Below the pieces are notes generated by a model that worked only from the letters and a program-made list of their open reading frames with translations, was not told where the DNA came from and searched no databases. 24,143 nucleotides of DNA from JANPEF01 sp031413115 (lineage in GTDB: Bacteria > Eisenbacteria > RBG-16-71-46 > DASYSL01), in NCBI GenBank assembly GCA_031413115.1, contig JANOEH010000186.1:1-24143 (forward strand), given 5' to 3'. Numbering within the stretch: the first letter of the stretch is position 1; each line of letters starts with the position of its first letter. This document shows, one piece after another, positions 6,064 through 14,700 of the stretch. Both the position numbers and the translations under genes were made by a program.

Positions 6064-7487
6064 CAGGCGGCCGTGACCTGCTCGAGCGCGTTCTTCAGCG
6101 CCTCGGGCACGGTGCGATGCACCAGCACGGGGTGCACGTGCTCGTCGACGACCGCCTTCGTGTTGCGCATGCCCAGCTTCTCGAACAGGAAGTGGAACTT
6201 CTCCTCGAGCGCGGTGGCGAACTTGAGGCGCACGTCGGCCGGCAGGTCGAAGAGCTGCTGCTTGAACGGGCCATAGGACTTCTTGCGCGTCTTGTAGTGG
6301 AACTGCTCGTCGGTCATGCCCGCCTTCTTCTCGTCGGCGCAGTGGGCGTCGAGCCAGGCGTACATCTCGGCCTTGAGGGCGTCGGGCAGGAAGCCGCCGT
6401 CGAACAGCATGTTCTGGAAGCCGGTTGCCAGGTGGATCTCGGCACACTCGGCCGCGGGGAAGTGATGGAACAGGTCGTCGGGCAGCGTCGAGGCGCCGTG
6501 CTGCACGGCGCCCGCCAGCCCGTACTTCGCGCGCGCGACCTCGCCGATGGCGCGCAGCACGCCGAAATCGAGCGTCACCTCGGCCACCGTGCCGTCGGCC
6601 GTCGGATTGCCCCCGTGCGACGTCCCCGTCTGCACCGACACCTTCGACATGGGCACCAGGTCCGCGCCGTGCTTGTCGAGCTCGCGCAGGTAGCCGTCCA
6701 TGTAGGCCTCGAACTCCTCGACGGTCGAGTTCTTGAACCCGACCTCGCCGATCTCGCCGCCCACCGAGATGGTGACGCCACGCGGCTGCAGCGAGCGCAC
6801 CAGCGCGGTCAGCTCGGCGCCGCGCAGATAGTTGTGATGCTGCTGCTCGTCGAGCGTGGGGAACGAGAGATCGACCAGCGTCGAGGCGTCGATGTCGATG
6901 TTGTAGTAACCAGCCTCGATCGACTCTCTGGTCAGCGCGCGCACGCCCTCGGTTTCCTTCTCGGGATCCGCGGCGTAGTTCTTCGCGTTGAGCTGGTAGT
7001 GATCGCCCTGGATGAACACGGGGCCGTGGTGTCCCTCGCGGATCGCCGCGGCGATGATGTTGGCGACGTACTCGGCAGGGCGCTGGTAGGTGTAGCCGAG
7101 TTCGCTCTTGGCCAGCTCGAACACGATCGCGCTGGTATCGAGCCGCCGCGCCGCGCGGAACATCGCGCGGGCCGTGTCATAGGTGAGGCCGCGCACGTTG
7201 ACCGCCGGCACGGTGAAGCCCTTGACCTTGCCCTTGCCGCGCGCGACATACAGGCCCTGGATGGACGCCGAGTGGACGCCGAGCGCGTGACCGGCCTCCC
7301 ACAGCACCCAGCGGGCGGCGTCGCGCGTCGCCTCGTCGGCGGCGAAGATCGCGGTGGCGAGCAGGCGATCCACCTTCTCGGCGCGGAACTCCGCGGCATC
7401 GGTGATCGTGATCGTGGCGTCGGGATGCAGCCGGAGCGAGCCGTGCAGGCCCTCGGCCAGTGCGCGAATGCTGTCGTAGTGCGCCAT
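6063..7487 (-). CDS. Class II (zinc) aldolase, fructose-bisphosphate aldolase-like, extended form
   Basis: A 474-residue member of the class II aldolase superfamily. Such enzymes reversibly split fructose 1,6-bisphosphate or tagatose 1,6-bisphosphate. Barrel motifs: GFTVPAVNVRG (about 90-100), FIQGDHYQLN (catalytic Asp162, zinc His163), DIDAS, GGEIGEVG (zinc Glu245 region), VSVQTGTSHGG (zinc His291) and AVQHGAST. Compared with the usual 300-360 residues, it carries about 85 extra N-terminal and about 100 extra C-terminal residues (KTRKKSYGPFKQQLFDLP...). That marks a distinct long subfamily, and its sugar specificity is uncertain. Start ATG at 7487 with GAGGGA eight bases upstream. It is followed by the lipoprotein gene with a one-base overlap. 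Confidence 0.82.
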   Translation of the reverse strand: MAHYDSIRALAEGLHGSLRLHPDATITITDAAEFRAEKVDRLLATAIFAADEATRDAARWVLWEAGHALGVHSASIQGLYVARGKGKVKGFTVPAVNVRGLTYDTARAMFRAARRLDTSAIVFELAKSELGYTYQRPAEYVANIIAAAIREGHHGPVFIQGDHYQLNAKNYAADPEKETEGVRALTRESIEAGYYNIDIDASTLVDLSFPTLDEQQHHNYLRGAELTALVRSLQPRGVTISVGGEIGEVGFKNSTVEEFEAYMDGYLRELDKHGADLVPMSKVSVQTGTSHGGNPTADGTVAEVTLDFGVLRAIGEVARAKYGLAGAVQHGASTLPDDLFHHFPAAECAEIHLATGFQNMLFDGGFLPDALKAEMYAWLDAHCADEKKAGMTDEQFHYKTRKKSYGPFKQQLFDLPADVRLKFATALEEKFHFLFEKLGMRNTKAVVDEHVHPVLVHRTVPEALKNALEQVTAA

Positions 7488-7570
7488 GAGAGCGGTCCCT
7501 CGAATGGGTTGGAGCGGTGGGGCGACGTCGGTGCGGCAGACGCGCGGAGGTTAGCACAAGGTCGTCGGGA

Positions 7571-8140
7571 TCAGTCCTCGGGCTCGTCCGCGCGCGGGCG
7601 CCACGGGACGTCGGCGACCCCCGCGGCGTGGTTCGCCCAGCGCGCGAGCACGAACAGCAGGTCGGAGAGCCGATTGACGAAGCGGATCACGCCCGGGCCA
7701 AGGTCCTCCTCGCGCGACAGGGTGACGAGAATGCGCTCGCCACGGCGTACCACCGAGCGCGCCTGGTGCAGGTGGGCCGCGGTGGCGGTCCCGCCGGGCA
7801 GGATGAAGTTCGTCAGCGGCGGCAGCCCGGCGTCGAAGCGATCGATCAGCCGCTCGAGCGCCTCGACATGCCCCTCGTCGATGCGGGTCAGGTACGTCGG
7901 GTCGGGTCGTTGCCCGCGCGGCGTGGCGAGGTCAGCGCCCAGGTCGAACAGCCGCGCCTGCAGGTCGATCAGCACGCGCGCCAGGTCGGCGGGCGCCCCC
8001 GCGGCAAGGGCGACCCCGATGCAGGAGTTGGCCTCGTCGATGGTGCCGTAGGCCTCGACCCGGCGGGCGTCCTTGGCCACCCGCTCGTTGCCAAACAGCC
8101 CCGTGGAGCCGTCATCGCCTGTCCTGGTGTAGATCTTCAC
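7571..8140 (-). CDS. pduO: PduO-type ATP:cob(I)alamin adenosyltransferase
   Basis: Transfers the adenosyl group of ATP to cob(I)alamin to make coenzyme B12. It has 189 residues, the normal length for the PduO/MMAB family. Motifs in order: YTRTGDDGSTGL (ATP-binding N-terminal loop), VEAYGTIDEANS, FILPGGT, ARSVVRRGER (ATP-contacting) and NRLSDLLFVLARWAN. The protein should act in the cytoplasm. Start ATG at 8140 with AGAGGG seven bases upstream. No other cobalamin gene or B12-dependent enzyme is visible in the window. The upstream leader contains several hairpins but no recognisable B12 box. The aldolase gene follows after 83 bases. Confidence 0.92.
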   Translation of the reverse strand: MKIYTRTGDDGSTGLFGNERVAKDARRVEAYGTIDEANSCIGVALAAGAPADLARVLIDLQARLFDLGADLATPRGQRPDPTYLTRIDEGHVEALERLIDRFDAGLPPLTNFILPGGTATAAHLHQARSVVRRGERILVTLSREEDLGPGVIRFVNRLSDLLFVLARWANHAAGVADVPWRPRADEPED

Positions 8141-8542
8141 CTTGTGCCCTCTTGATCATCGGTTGGGCCTCCGGAGGCCGATTCGGCCCACCCTGACCCT
8201 GTAACTCGTTGTCCGGCAACGGGGCGTCTGGCGCAAGCCGTCCACCCACAATCAGGTGGGCACGCCTATCGTAGTCGAGCGGAGCGTGCGGGGCACGCGT
8301 CGCGATTTTGCCGCGACCCCGTCCGCAATCGGCCGCAATCTGCGCTGGCCTGCCCCCACGACGCGGGAGTATGCTTCGGGCCGTCTTTCGGAGCCATGGA
8401 TGGTCCCAATCAGGGTTCCGCCTTCTCGGGCCTCCCCGTTTGATTCGAGTCCGCCCGCCCCTTTGTCGTCCTCGAGACGCCTGCGGTCGGTCTACTGAGA
8501 CCTCCCCCCTTCCGATGCGCGCGAGCGCTGCGAGGATGGGTC
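8141..8542. other. Hairpin-rich intergenic region between divergent pduO and surface-protein genes
   Basis: No convincing coding frame. It holds a perfect 14-base palindrome GGCCTCCGGAGGCC (8166-8179), CGTTG/CAACG (8207-8221), CCCAC/GTGGG (8245-8260), GCGTGC/GCACGC (8284-8298), GTCGCG/CGCGAC (8299-8317), a direct repeat CCGCAATC and GGTCTACTGAGACC (8489-8502). No good promoter hexamers were found on either strand. A tRNA and a B12 riboswitch were looked for and not found. Confidence 0.6.
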
Positions 8543-11500
8543 ATGCCGTCACGCCGGGTCGTCCCCCACTTCGGCTTCGCCGCCACTTCGTTCGTCGTCG
8601 CGGCGTTTGCCCTGTCCTTCGCGCCTTCGCGCGCCGCCGCCGGCCTCGCCGTGAGCACGCCCACCGCGCTCGATCCCACGAAGATCAATGCCGTGCGCAT
8701 GCAGGAGGACGTGGCCGCCGCAGCCAATGACTCCGTGACGCTGTTCGCGTGGACCGACTCGCGTAGCGGCAGCCGCGACATCTACGCCGCGCGCGTGCGC
8801 AACGACGGGACCGTGCTCGACCCGAACGGGATCGCAATTGCGTCGACCGGTGGGGACGAGCTCGGGCCCACGGTGTCGTGGAACGGCTCGAACTGGCTCG
8901 TGGTATGGGACCGCGACGGCGCCATCGTGGCCGCGCGCGTCGCGACCGACGGCGAGGTGCTCGACCCGTCGGGAATCGACGTCTACACCGCGGCGTTCAC
9001 CTCGCGCACGCCGGCCGCGGCCGGCCTGGGCGGCGGGCATGCGATCGTCTGGGCGGTGAGCGGCGCCGACTCGCGGATCTTCGGCGCGGTGGTCGCGTCC
9101 GACGGCTCGCTCGAAGTCGCCCCCGTGCAGCTCTCGGTCGGAGCAGGGCCCACCGACCAGGTTCCTGCGATCGCCGTCAACGAACCGACCGCACTCGTCG
9201 CATTCCAGACGTCGCGCAACGGCAATGCCGACATTTACGGCTTCCGCCTCGAGCGCTCGATCTCGGGCCCACCCGCGCTGGTGCGCGTCGACGCGGCCGA
9301 CTTCGCGATCTCCGCGGGCGCGAGCCGCGAGACGCTTCCCGCCGCCGGCGCGCGCGTCGACGGCTGGCTCGTGGCGTGGGAGGACTCCCGCAATGCGACC
9401 GCCGGCATCGACATCTACGCCTCGCGCGTCGACGCGACCGGAGCGGTGCAGGATCCCGCGGGCACGCGCCTGTCGAACGAGGCGGGCGACGACCGCAACC
9501 CGGCGGTGACGCACACCGGCGCGCAGTGGCTGGTCGCGTGGTCGCAGAACGACGCGGGACAGTTCCTGCGGGCCGTCGGCAACAACGGCAATGCGTCCGG
9601 CGGGCGAGTCGACGTGTCGACCGCGTCGGGCACGCTGGGCCAGGCGACGTTCGGCGGCGACAGCGCGACGCCGATCGTCGCATGGTCCGCGCCCGAGGAG
9701 GGCACCGGTGCCCCGAAGCCGCTGCAGGACATCGTTGGCGCGATCGTCGGCGCGGGAAACACCCCCGGCGCCGCGTTCGTGATCTCGACCCAGACGCCGA
9801 ACCAGACGCAGCCGGCGCTCTCGTTCGGTGGCAACCGCTGGTTCATGGCGTGGGTCGACGATCGCTACGGCCCGACCGAGGGCCGGCTGCGCTACGCCGT
9901 CACCGACAGCGCGCGCTTCGAGACCCCCTCGCTGATCTCCTACGTCGCCGCGCGGCCGGGGCTCGATCAGCAGCAGCCCACGGCGTGCTTCGACGGCACG
10001 AACTTCAACCTGTTCTGGGCCGAGGATCGCGGCGGACATCGCGCAATCGTCGGCGCGCGCTTCACCACGGGCGGTGCACCGATCGACACGTTCATCGTCG
10101 CCTCCGGCGCGTGGAATCACCTCGAGCCGACGGCCCAGCACATGCGGGATGGAATCGTGGTCGTCGCGTGGACCGACGAGCGCGTGGTGGGTGATCGCGA
10201 CATCTGGGCAATCCAGGTCGTCGCCGGCGCGCCCACCGGCGCGGAAGTCGTGGTGACGAATGCCGCCGGCGTGCAGGAGGAGCGGCCGCAGCTGCCGCCG
10301 CGCATCGTCGACGGCGACAACCGCGAATCGTTCATCGTCTACCAGAAGAACACCCCGCCCGACACGGGATCGATCATGGGCCGCTTCCTGTACGTCGACA
10401 ACTTCGAGGTCTCGACCTTCGAGCAGAATGTTCGCAACGAGGCGGGCCGCGTGTTCGAGCAGCCGAAGATCGCGTGGAACGGCGACTCGTGGCTGGTCAC
10501 CTACCAGGAGCGTCTCGACAACGACGGGACCGGGCTCTACATCCCGACCGCGACGTGGCTCGGCGGTCGTCCCTTCTGCTTCAACTGCGACTCGGCGCCG
10601 CTGGGCCCCGGCAGCTACGTGCCGGCGAACCCGATCGCGATGTCGAGCGGCTACAACTTCCTCACCGTGTGGAGCCAGCTCGAGGGTTCGCAGGTCGACC
10701 TGAAGCTGCGGCGCACGAACGTGAGCCAGTCCAGCTTCCCGGACCCCGCACCCCTTGCCTACACCAACGACGCGACCGTCGACGTGCCCGGCGCCGGGCT
10801 CAAGGGCCAGGCGGATCGCATGGGCTTCGCCTACCTGCGCAGCCAGAACGACGCCGAGTGGCAGGGCCTGCGCCTGTTCGGAGCCGACGCCCGCGACACG
10901 CTCGAGGGCTTGGTCGTGATCAACGAGTTCAGCGCGCATCCGCCGAGCGACGGCGAGGAGTTCATCGAGCTCTACAACACGACCGGCCAGGACTTCCAGC
11001 TCAAGGGCTGGCGTCTCGTGATCGACGGCGCCCCCGGTCGGGTCGTCGACTGCTCCTCGGATCTGCGCACGCCGCCCGGCGACGAAACGCAGCTCCGCGG
11101 TGGATCGAGCGACATCATCGCCGGGATTCCCTGCGGCGTGCTGCCCGACCTCAACTTCTTCGTCGACTTCGAGTTCATCGACCGCGTGTTCGATCCGGGC
11201 CAGGGCTACATGCCCGATCGCGGGGCCGTGCTCGAGCTGTTCTCCCCCGCCGGCGTCCTGGTCGACCGCGTCGCGTACGGCTACCGCGGCGGAGCCCCGG
11301 TCATGCCGGCGCTGCCGGCGGCGATCGCCCCGGCGGCGCGCGCGCCCGAGTTCACCCTGCTGGCGCCCGGCGACTCGGTCGAGATCTCGACGGCGCGCCT
11401 GCCCAACGGAGACGACACGGGCAACGACGCCAACGACTTCAACTCGACGTCGAGCCCGACGCCGGGCACCGACAACGCGGGAACGTCGACGCAGCTCGGC

Positions 11501-12262
11501 AGCTCCTTGTTCACGACGCGCGTGTTCTGGAACCCGCCGACCGGCAGCCTCGACGCCGTCGAGCTGTTCAACCCGGGCTCTGCCGACATCGACTTCACGA
11601 ACTGGTACCTGGGCAGCAACGACGGCACGCAGCGCATCGGCGTTCCCGGCACCCAGTTCGGCCGGTTGGGATCGACCGAGAAGCGCGCGCTGCGTCGCGG
11701 TGAGCCGGGCTCGTTCACCACCGACCTCGACTACCTGACCGTCGTCTACCTGTACACGCCCGAATTCGTGCGCGTGGAGCAGCTCGGCTGGTCGCGCGCC
11801 GATAACGAGCAGCCCGTGCTGTGCATGAACCGCGAGCCGGAGACCGGCGGCTTCCACGACGGCTACGACTGGTTCACCTCGGGTGGGCAGGAAAACCTGT
11901 TCGCCGGCGAGCTGCGCTACGCGGCGTGCAACATCAGCGCGCCGACCGTCGGCACCGAGGACATGGACGCGCCGGTGGCGCTGGCGTTCCGCGGCGCGGT
12001 GCCGAACCCGGCGAGCGCCCGCGGCGGCGCGCTGGTGTTCAGCGTGCCGGGCGTGCGCTCCGGCGACGGTGTCGCGGTGCGGCTGCGCCTGGTCGACGTC
12101 GCAGGTCGCGTGCGCGCGACGCTGGTCGACGGCGCGCTGGCGCCGGGCGAGCACCGGGTGCCGCTGGGTGATGGGCGGCTGTCCCTGGCGGCTGGCGTCT
12201 ACTACGCCGAGCTCGAAGTCGGCGGCAGGAGGCTGTCGCGCCCGGTCGTGATCGTGCCCTGA
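8543..12262 (+). CDS. Large secreted surface protein: propeller-like repeats, two lamin-tail domains, FlgD-like C-terminal domain
   Basis: A 1239-residue exported protein of unknown function. After a signal peptide (VVAAFALSFAPSRAAAG) come about 11-12 repeats of roughly 50 residues (about 40-780), built on a WLVAW-x-DxR ... DIYxxRV ... G-x-VxDPxG-x-x-S pattern. They probably fold as one or two beta-propellers. Next are two lamin-tail-like domains: one near 790-915 (INEFSAHPPSDGEEFIELYN, LKGWRLVIDG) and one near 988-1083 (DAVELFNPGS, FTNWYLGSNDG). The last 90 residues (from about 1150, VPNPAS ... VDVAGRVRATL ... LAAGVYYAELEVGG) match the FlgD-Ig / T9SS-type C-terminal domain, suggesting anchoring or sorting at the surface. 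Start ATG at 8543 with GAGG seven bases upstream. It may be transcribed with the next gene. Confidence 0.82.
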   Translation: MPSRRVVPHFGFAATSFVVAAFALSFAPSRAAAGLAVSTPTALDPTKINAVRMQEDVAAAANDSVTLFAWTDSRSGSRDIYAARVRNDGTVLDPNGIAIASTGGDELGPTVSWNGSNWLVVWDRDGAIVAARVATDGEVLDPSGIDVYTAAFTSRTPAAAGLGGGHAIVWAVSGADSRIFGAVVASDGSLEVAPVQLSVGAGPTDQVPAIAVNEPTALVAFQTSRNGNADIYGFRLERSISGPPALVRVDAADFAISAGASRETLPAAGARVDGWLVAWEDSRNATAGIDIYASRVDATGAVQDPAGTRLSNEAGDDRNPAVTHTGAQWLVAWSQNDAGQFLRAVGNNGNASGGRVDVSTASGTLGQATFGGDSATPIVAWSAPEEGTGAPKPLQDIVGAIVGAGNTPGAAFVISTQTPNQTQPALSFGGNRWFMAWVDDRYGPTEGRLRYAVTDSARFETPSLISYVAARPGLDQQQPTACFDGTNFNLFWAEDRGGHRAIVGARFTTGGAPIDTFIVASGAWNHLEPTAQHMRDGIVVVAWTDERVVGDRDIWAIQVVAGAPTGAEVVVTNAAGVQEERPQLPPRIVDGDNRESFIVYQKNTPPDTGSIMGRFLYVDNFEVSTFEQNVRNEAGRVFEQPKIAWNGDSWLVTYQERLDNDGTGLYIPTATWLGGRPFCFNCDSAPLGPGSYVPANPIAMSSGYNFLTVWSQLEGSQVDLKLRRTNVSQSSFPDPAPLAYTNDATVDVPGAGLKGQADRMGFAYLRSQNDAEWQGLRLFGADARDTLEGLVVINEFSAHPPSDGEEFIELYNTTGQDFQLKGWRLVIDGAPGRVVDCSSDLRTPPGDETQLRGGSSDIIAGIPCGVLPDLNFFVDFEFIDRVFDPGQGYMPDRGAVLELFSPAGVLVDRVAYGYRGGAPVMPALPAAIAPAARAPEFTLLAPGDSVEISTARLPNGDDTGNDANDFNSTSSPTPGTDNAGTSTQLGSSLFTTRVFWNPPTGSLDAVELFNPGSADIDFTNWYLGSNDGTQRIGVPGTQFGRLGSTEKRALRRGEPGSFTTDLDYLTVVYLYTPEFVRVEQLGWSRADNEQPVLCMNREPETGGFHDGYDWFTSGGQENLFAGELRYAACNISAPTVGTEDMDAPVALAFRGAVPNPASARGGALVFSVPGVRSGDGVAVRLRLVDVAGRVRATLVDGALAPGEHRVPLGDGRLSLAAGVYYAELEVGGRRLSRPVVIVP

Positions 12263-12287
12263 TCGGGGCCCTTGCGAGAGCTTGGAT

Positions 12288-12321
12288 CGAAGGCCCCAGG
12301 GGAGTATCCTTGGGGCCTTCG
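12288..12321. other. 11-base-pair GC-rich hairpin between two surface-protein genes
   Basis: CGAAGGCCCCA (12288-12298) and TGGGGCCTTCG (12311-12321) form a perfect stem around a 12-base loop, 25 bases after the upstream stop and 22 before the downstream start. There is no T-run, so it may be a pause, partial terminator or RNA-stability element. Confidence 0.55.
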
Positions 12322-12342
12322 AGGTTCACAGGAGGCTTGCCC

Positions 12343-14700
12343 ATGAACCCAGCCCACCCGGGGCAGACCCGTCCCCGGTCCCCACGCGCCCTCGCGTTCC
12401 TGCTCGCCCTCGCGTTCGGTTTCGCTGCATTCGCCGCCGGCCCTGCCGCTGCTTCCGAAGACCCGCTCATCGTCCGCCGCACGATCCTCGGCATGACCTG
12501 GGAGACGATCCCCGCACGACCGTGCGCCGGCCAGGACGTCGCGCTGCGCTTCATGTTGTGCGAGTGCCAGGTCGACTTGCTCGACGCGTCGTTCGACTCG
12601 ACGCGTGGTGTCGTGGTGCGCCTGACCGCGAATCCGGCGATCGTGTGCGCCACGTGCAACCCCGACAGCGCTATCGTCCACCTCGGCCGGTTCGCGGCGG
12701 GCAACGTCGCGATCCAGCCGACGTTCCTCATCGACTACGTCACGTCTCCGCCCGATTCGTCCTGGCCCACGTCGCCGGCGCACGACCTCCTCACGTTCTC
12801 GGTCGCCCCCGACTGCCCGACGCCGGGCGGCATCCCGTATCTCGAGCGCGTCGTCATCGGGCGGCCCGCGCCGTGCGCCGAGTGCCCGTCCCGCGTGTGC
12901 CCGGGCGATTCCATCGATGTCCTGCTCGCGGGCACGTTCCCCGACGACTGCACGTTCCTCGCCGGGGTCGCGCTGTACCCGTCGGCCCTCATGGATCCGC
13001 TCCCGCATCCGCCGACCATCCGGATCACGTATGGCACGCATTCGTGCCTGGGCCGCCCGTGCCAGATGATCCCGCAGCCCTGGGCGGCGCGCGTGCGCCT
13101 GCCCGAGATGCCGCACCTGGGAGGGTTCGTCTACCAGCTGCCGATCGAGGGCTACCTGCATGACTTCTGCAGCTCCGACTCGATCGGCCAGTTCCTCGCG
13201 CAGGCGGTGTATCCGTTCACCGTCGCCGACTCGTGCTCGACCTCTCCGCCGCCGCCGCCGGGCGACGTCTGCTACAACGTGGCGTGGTCCCACGATGGAA
13301 GGAGTCCCGACCCTGAGAACCGTCCGCGCTGCACAGCGCCTTGGCGGCCGAACGGCACGACCACGCTGACCCTCGAAGTCGGCTCGCACGTGCCGATCGC
13401 CGGCGTCGAAGGCCGGCTGCGCTTGGAGAACCCGGGTGCGCTCAGCGTCGCCGGAGTTCGCGCCTTCCTGCCCGGGTGGCAAGTGGCGTACTCGAACGAC
13501 GGCAGCGGCCACTTCATCGCCTTCGCCGGGCCGGGGGCCGCGCCCATCGCAGCCACGGAGTTAGGTTCGCCGATGCCGTTCCTGCGCGTCGACGTCACGC
13601 ACAACGGCCTGCTCGACGTGGTGACGCCGGACGTGGTGCATCTCGCCGCGGTCGACCTCATCGTCTCCGACGGGACCGGGCGCGGCATCCGGGGCTGCCC
13701 GGTGATCGGGATCTACCCCGGCCCGAACGTCGCGACGGTGTGCCGCGCAGTACGCTGCGATGCGAATGGTGACGGTCACTCCGACGTGCGCGATCTCGTC
13801 GTCATGATCAACTGCCTGTCGCCGCCATCGAACGCACGCCTGGCGTGCCCGGTCGACTCGCTGGCCGGCACGCTCGATTGCGATCGCAATGGCACGTTCG
13901 ATCTCGACGACGTGTTCTGCTGCGTGCGCTCGATGCTCGGCGGCGACGGCCCGCCCGACTCGACCGGCGGCCTGCGCGAGGCGCCGGAGATCGCGGTGCG
14001 CTTCGGCATGCCGCAGCAGGCATCGGACGGCACGCTCGAGGTGCCGCTGCGCTTCGGTGGCTGGAGCGCGGTGGCGGCCGCACGCCTCGACATCGCGTAC
14101 CCGGATGCCCGCTACGAGCTGCTCGGCGTGACGTTCGCCGACACACCGGCGTCGTGGTGGACGATGCACGATGCGAGCTCGGGACACGCGCGGCTGGCGA
14201 TCCTCGACCTCGGAGCACTCGGGGGTGTCGGCCCGGTCACGCTGGGTGGCGGCGAGACGCGCGCGCTCCTGCGGCTCCGCCTGCGCGACGGTGCAACGGC
14301 CGGCGGTGAACTGTCCGTCGCGTCGTCCGACTTCGCAGCCGGCGACGGGATCGGCCTCACCACGCCGAACGCGTCGCCGCGTCTCGCGCTTGCCGGTGGC
14401 AACGGCACGGGCATCGCCCTGTCGGCGGCGTGGCCGAATCCGTTCACCGGCTCGACTGCGTTCGCGCTCACGGTTCCGACGGCGGGTGCGCTCGACGTCG
14501 CGGTGTTCGCCGCGAACGGTCGCCGCGTCGCCACGCTGCTGCGCGAGAGTGCGGCGACTGCCGGCGTGTACGACCTGGTGTGGGACGGACGGCAGGATGC
14601 AGGCGGACGGGCGCCGGCAGGCGTCTACTTCGTTCGCGTCGTCACCGGACCAGCCGACACGTCGCGCAAGGTCCTGTACCTGCCCGGAGGAGCGCGCTGA
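12343..14700 (+). CDS. Secreted protein with Cys-rich N-terminus, cohesin-like and dockerin-like segments, FlgD-like C-terminal domain
   Basis: A 785-residue exported protein. Signal peptide: LAFLLALAFGFAAFAAGPAA then AS. Residues about 42-310 are cysteine-rich (CATCNPDS, CAECPSRVCPGDS), probably disulfide-stabilised beta domains. Residues about 330-455 resemble a cohesin-like beta sandwich (IAGVEGRLRLENPG). Two EF-hand-type dockerin repeats follow: CDANGDGHSDVRDLV at about 473 and LDCDRNGTFDLDDV at about 513, with calcium-binding Asp/Asn spacing. A second cohesin-like sandwich spans about 540-680. The end, from about 697 (WPNPFTGST ... FAANGRRVATLL ... WDGRQDAGG ... PAGVYFVRV), is a textbook FlgD-Ig domain. 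Start ATG at 12343 with AGGAGG seven bases upstream; an in-frame TTG at 12310 lies in the hairpin and is rejected. Its stop overlaps the CTG start of the next gene. Confidence 0.83.
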   Translation: MNPAHPGQTRPRSPRALAFLLALAFGFAAFAAGPAAASEDPLIVRRTILGMTWETIPARPCAGQDVALRFMLCECQVDLLDASFDSTRGVVVRLTANPAIVCATCNPDSAIVHLGRFAAGNVAIQPTFLIDYVTSPPDSSWPTSPAHDLLTFSVAPDCPTPGGIPYLERVVIGRPAPCAECPSRVCPGDSIDVLLAGTFPDDCTFLAGVALYPSALMDPLPHPPTIRITYGTHSCLGRPCQMIPQPWAARVRLPEMPHLGGFVYQLPIEGYLHDFCSSDSIGQFLAQAVYPFTVADSCSTSPPPPPGDVCYNVAWSHDGRSPDPENRPRCTAPWRPNGTTTLTLEVGSHVPIAGVEGRLRLENPGALSVAGVRAFLPGWQVAYSNDGSGHFIAFAGPGAAPIAATELGSPMPFLRVDVTHNGLLDVVTPDVVHLAAVDLIVSDGTGRGIRGCPVIGIYPGPNVATVCRAVRCDANGDGHSDVRDLVVMINCLSPPSNARLACPVDSLAGTLDCDRNGTFDLDDVFCCVRSMLGGDGPPDSTGGLREAPEIAVRFGMPQQASDGTLEVPLRFGGWSAVAAARLDIAYPDARYELLGVTFADTPASWWTMHDASSGHARLAILDLGALGGVGPVTLGGGETRALLRLRLRDGATAGGELSVASSDFAAGDGIGLTTPNASPRLALAGGNGTGIALSAAWPNPFTGSTAFALTVPTAGALDVAVFAANGRRVATLLRESAATAGVYDLVWDGRQDAGGRAPAGVYFVRVVTGPADTSRKVLYLPGGAR

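Noticed and set aside
8141..8400. Cobalamin riboswitch upstream of pduO
   Set aside because: No B12 box (GCCACTG-like) on the minus strand and no recognisable core layout.
8420..8470. Possible tRNA T-arm (GATTCGAGTCC near 8452)
   Set aside because: The flanking bases do not form the five-pair T stem, and no acceptor or anticodon arm could be paired.
8549..12154. 1201-codon minus-strand open frame opposite the large surface protein
   Set aside because: Composition is Arg/Ala/Val/His-rich antisense shadow of a GC-rich gene, with no start signal or domain; the plus-strand product has clear domains.
12310..12342. TTG start for the cohesin/dockerin protein
   Set aside because: It lies in the hairpin and lacks a Shine-Dalgarno; ATG at 12343 has AGGAGG at seven bases.
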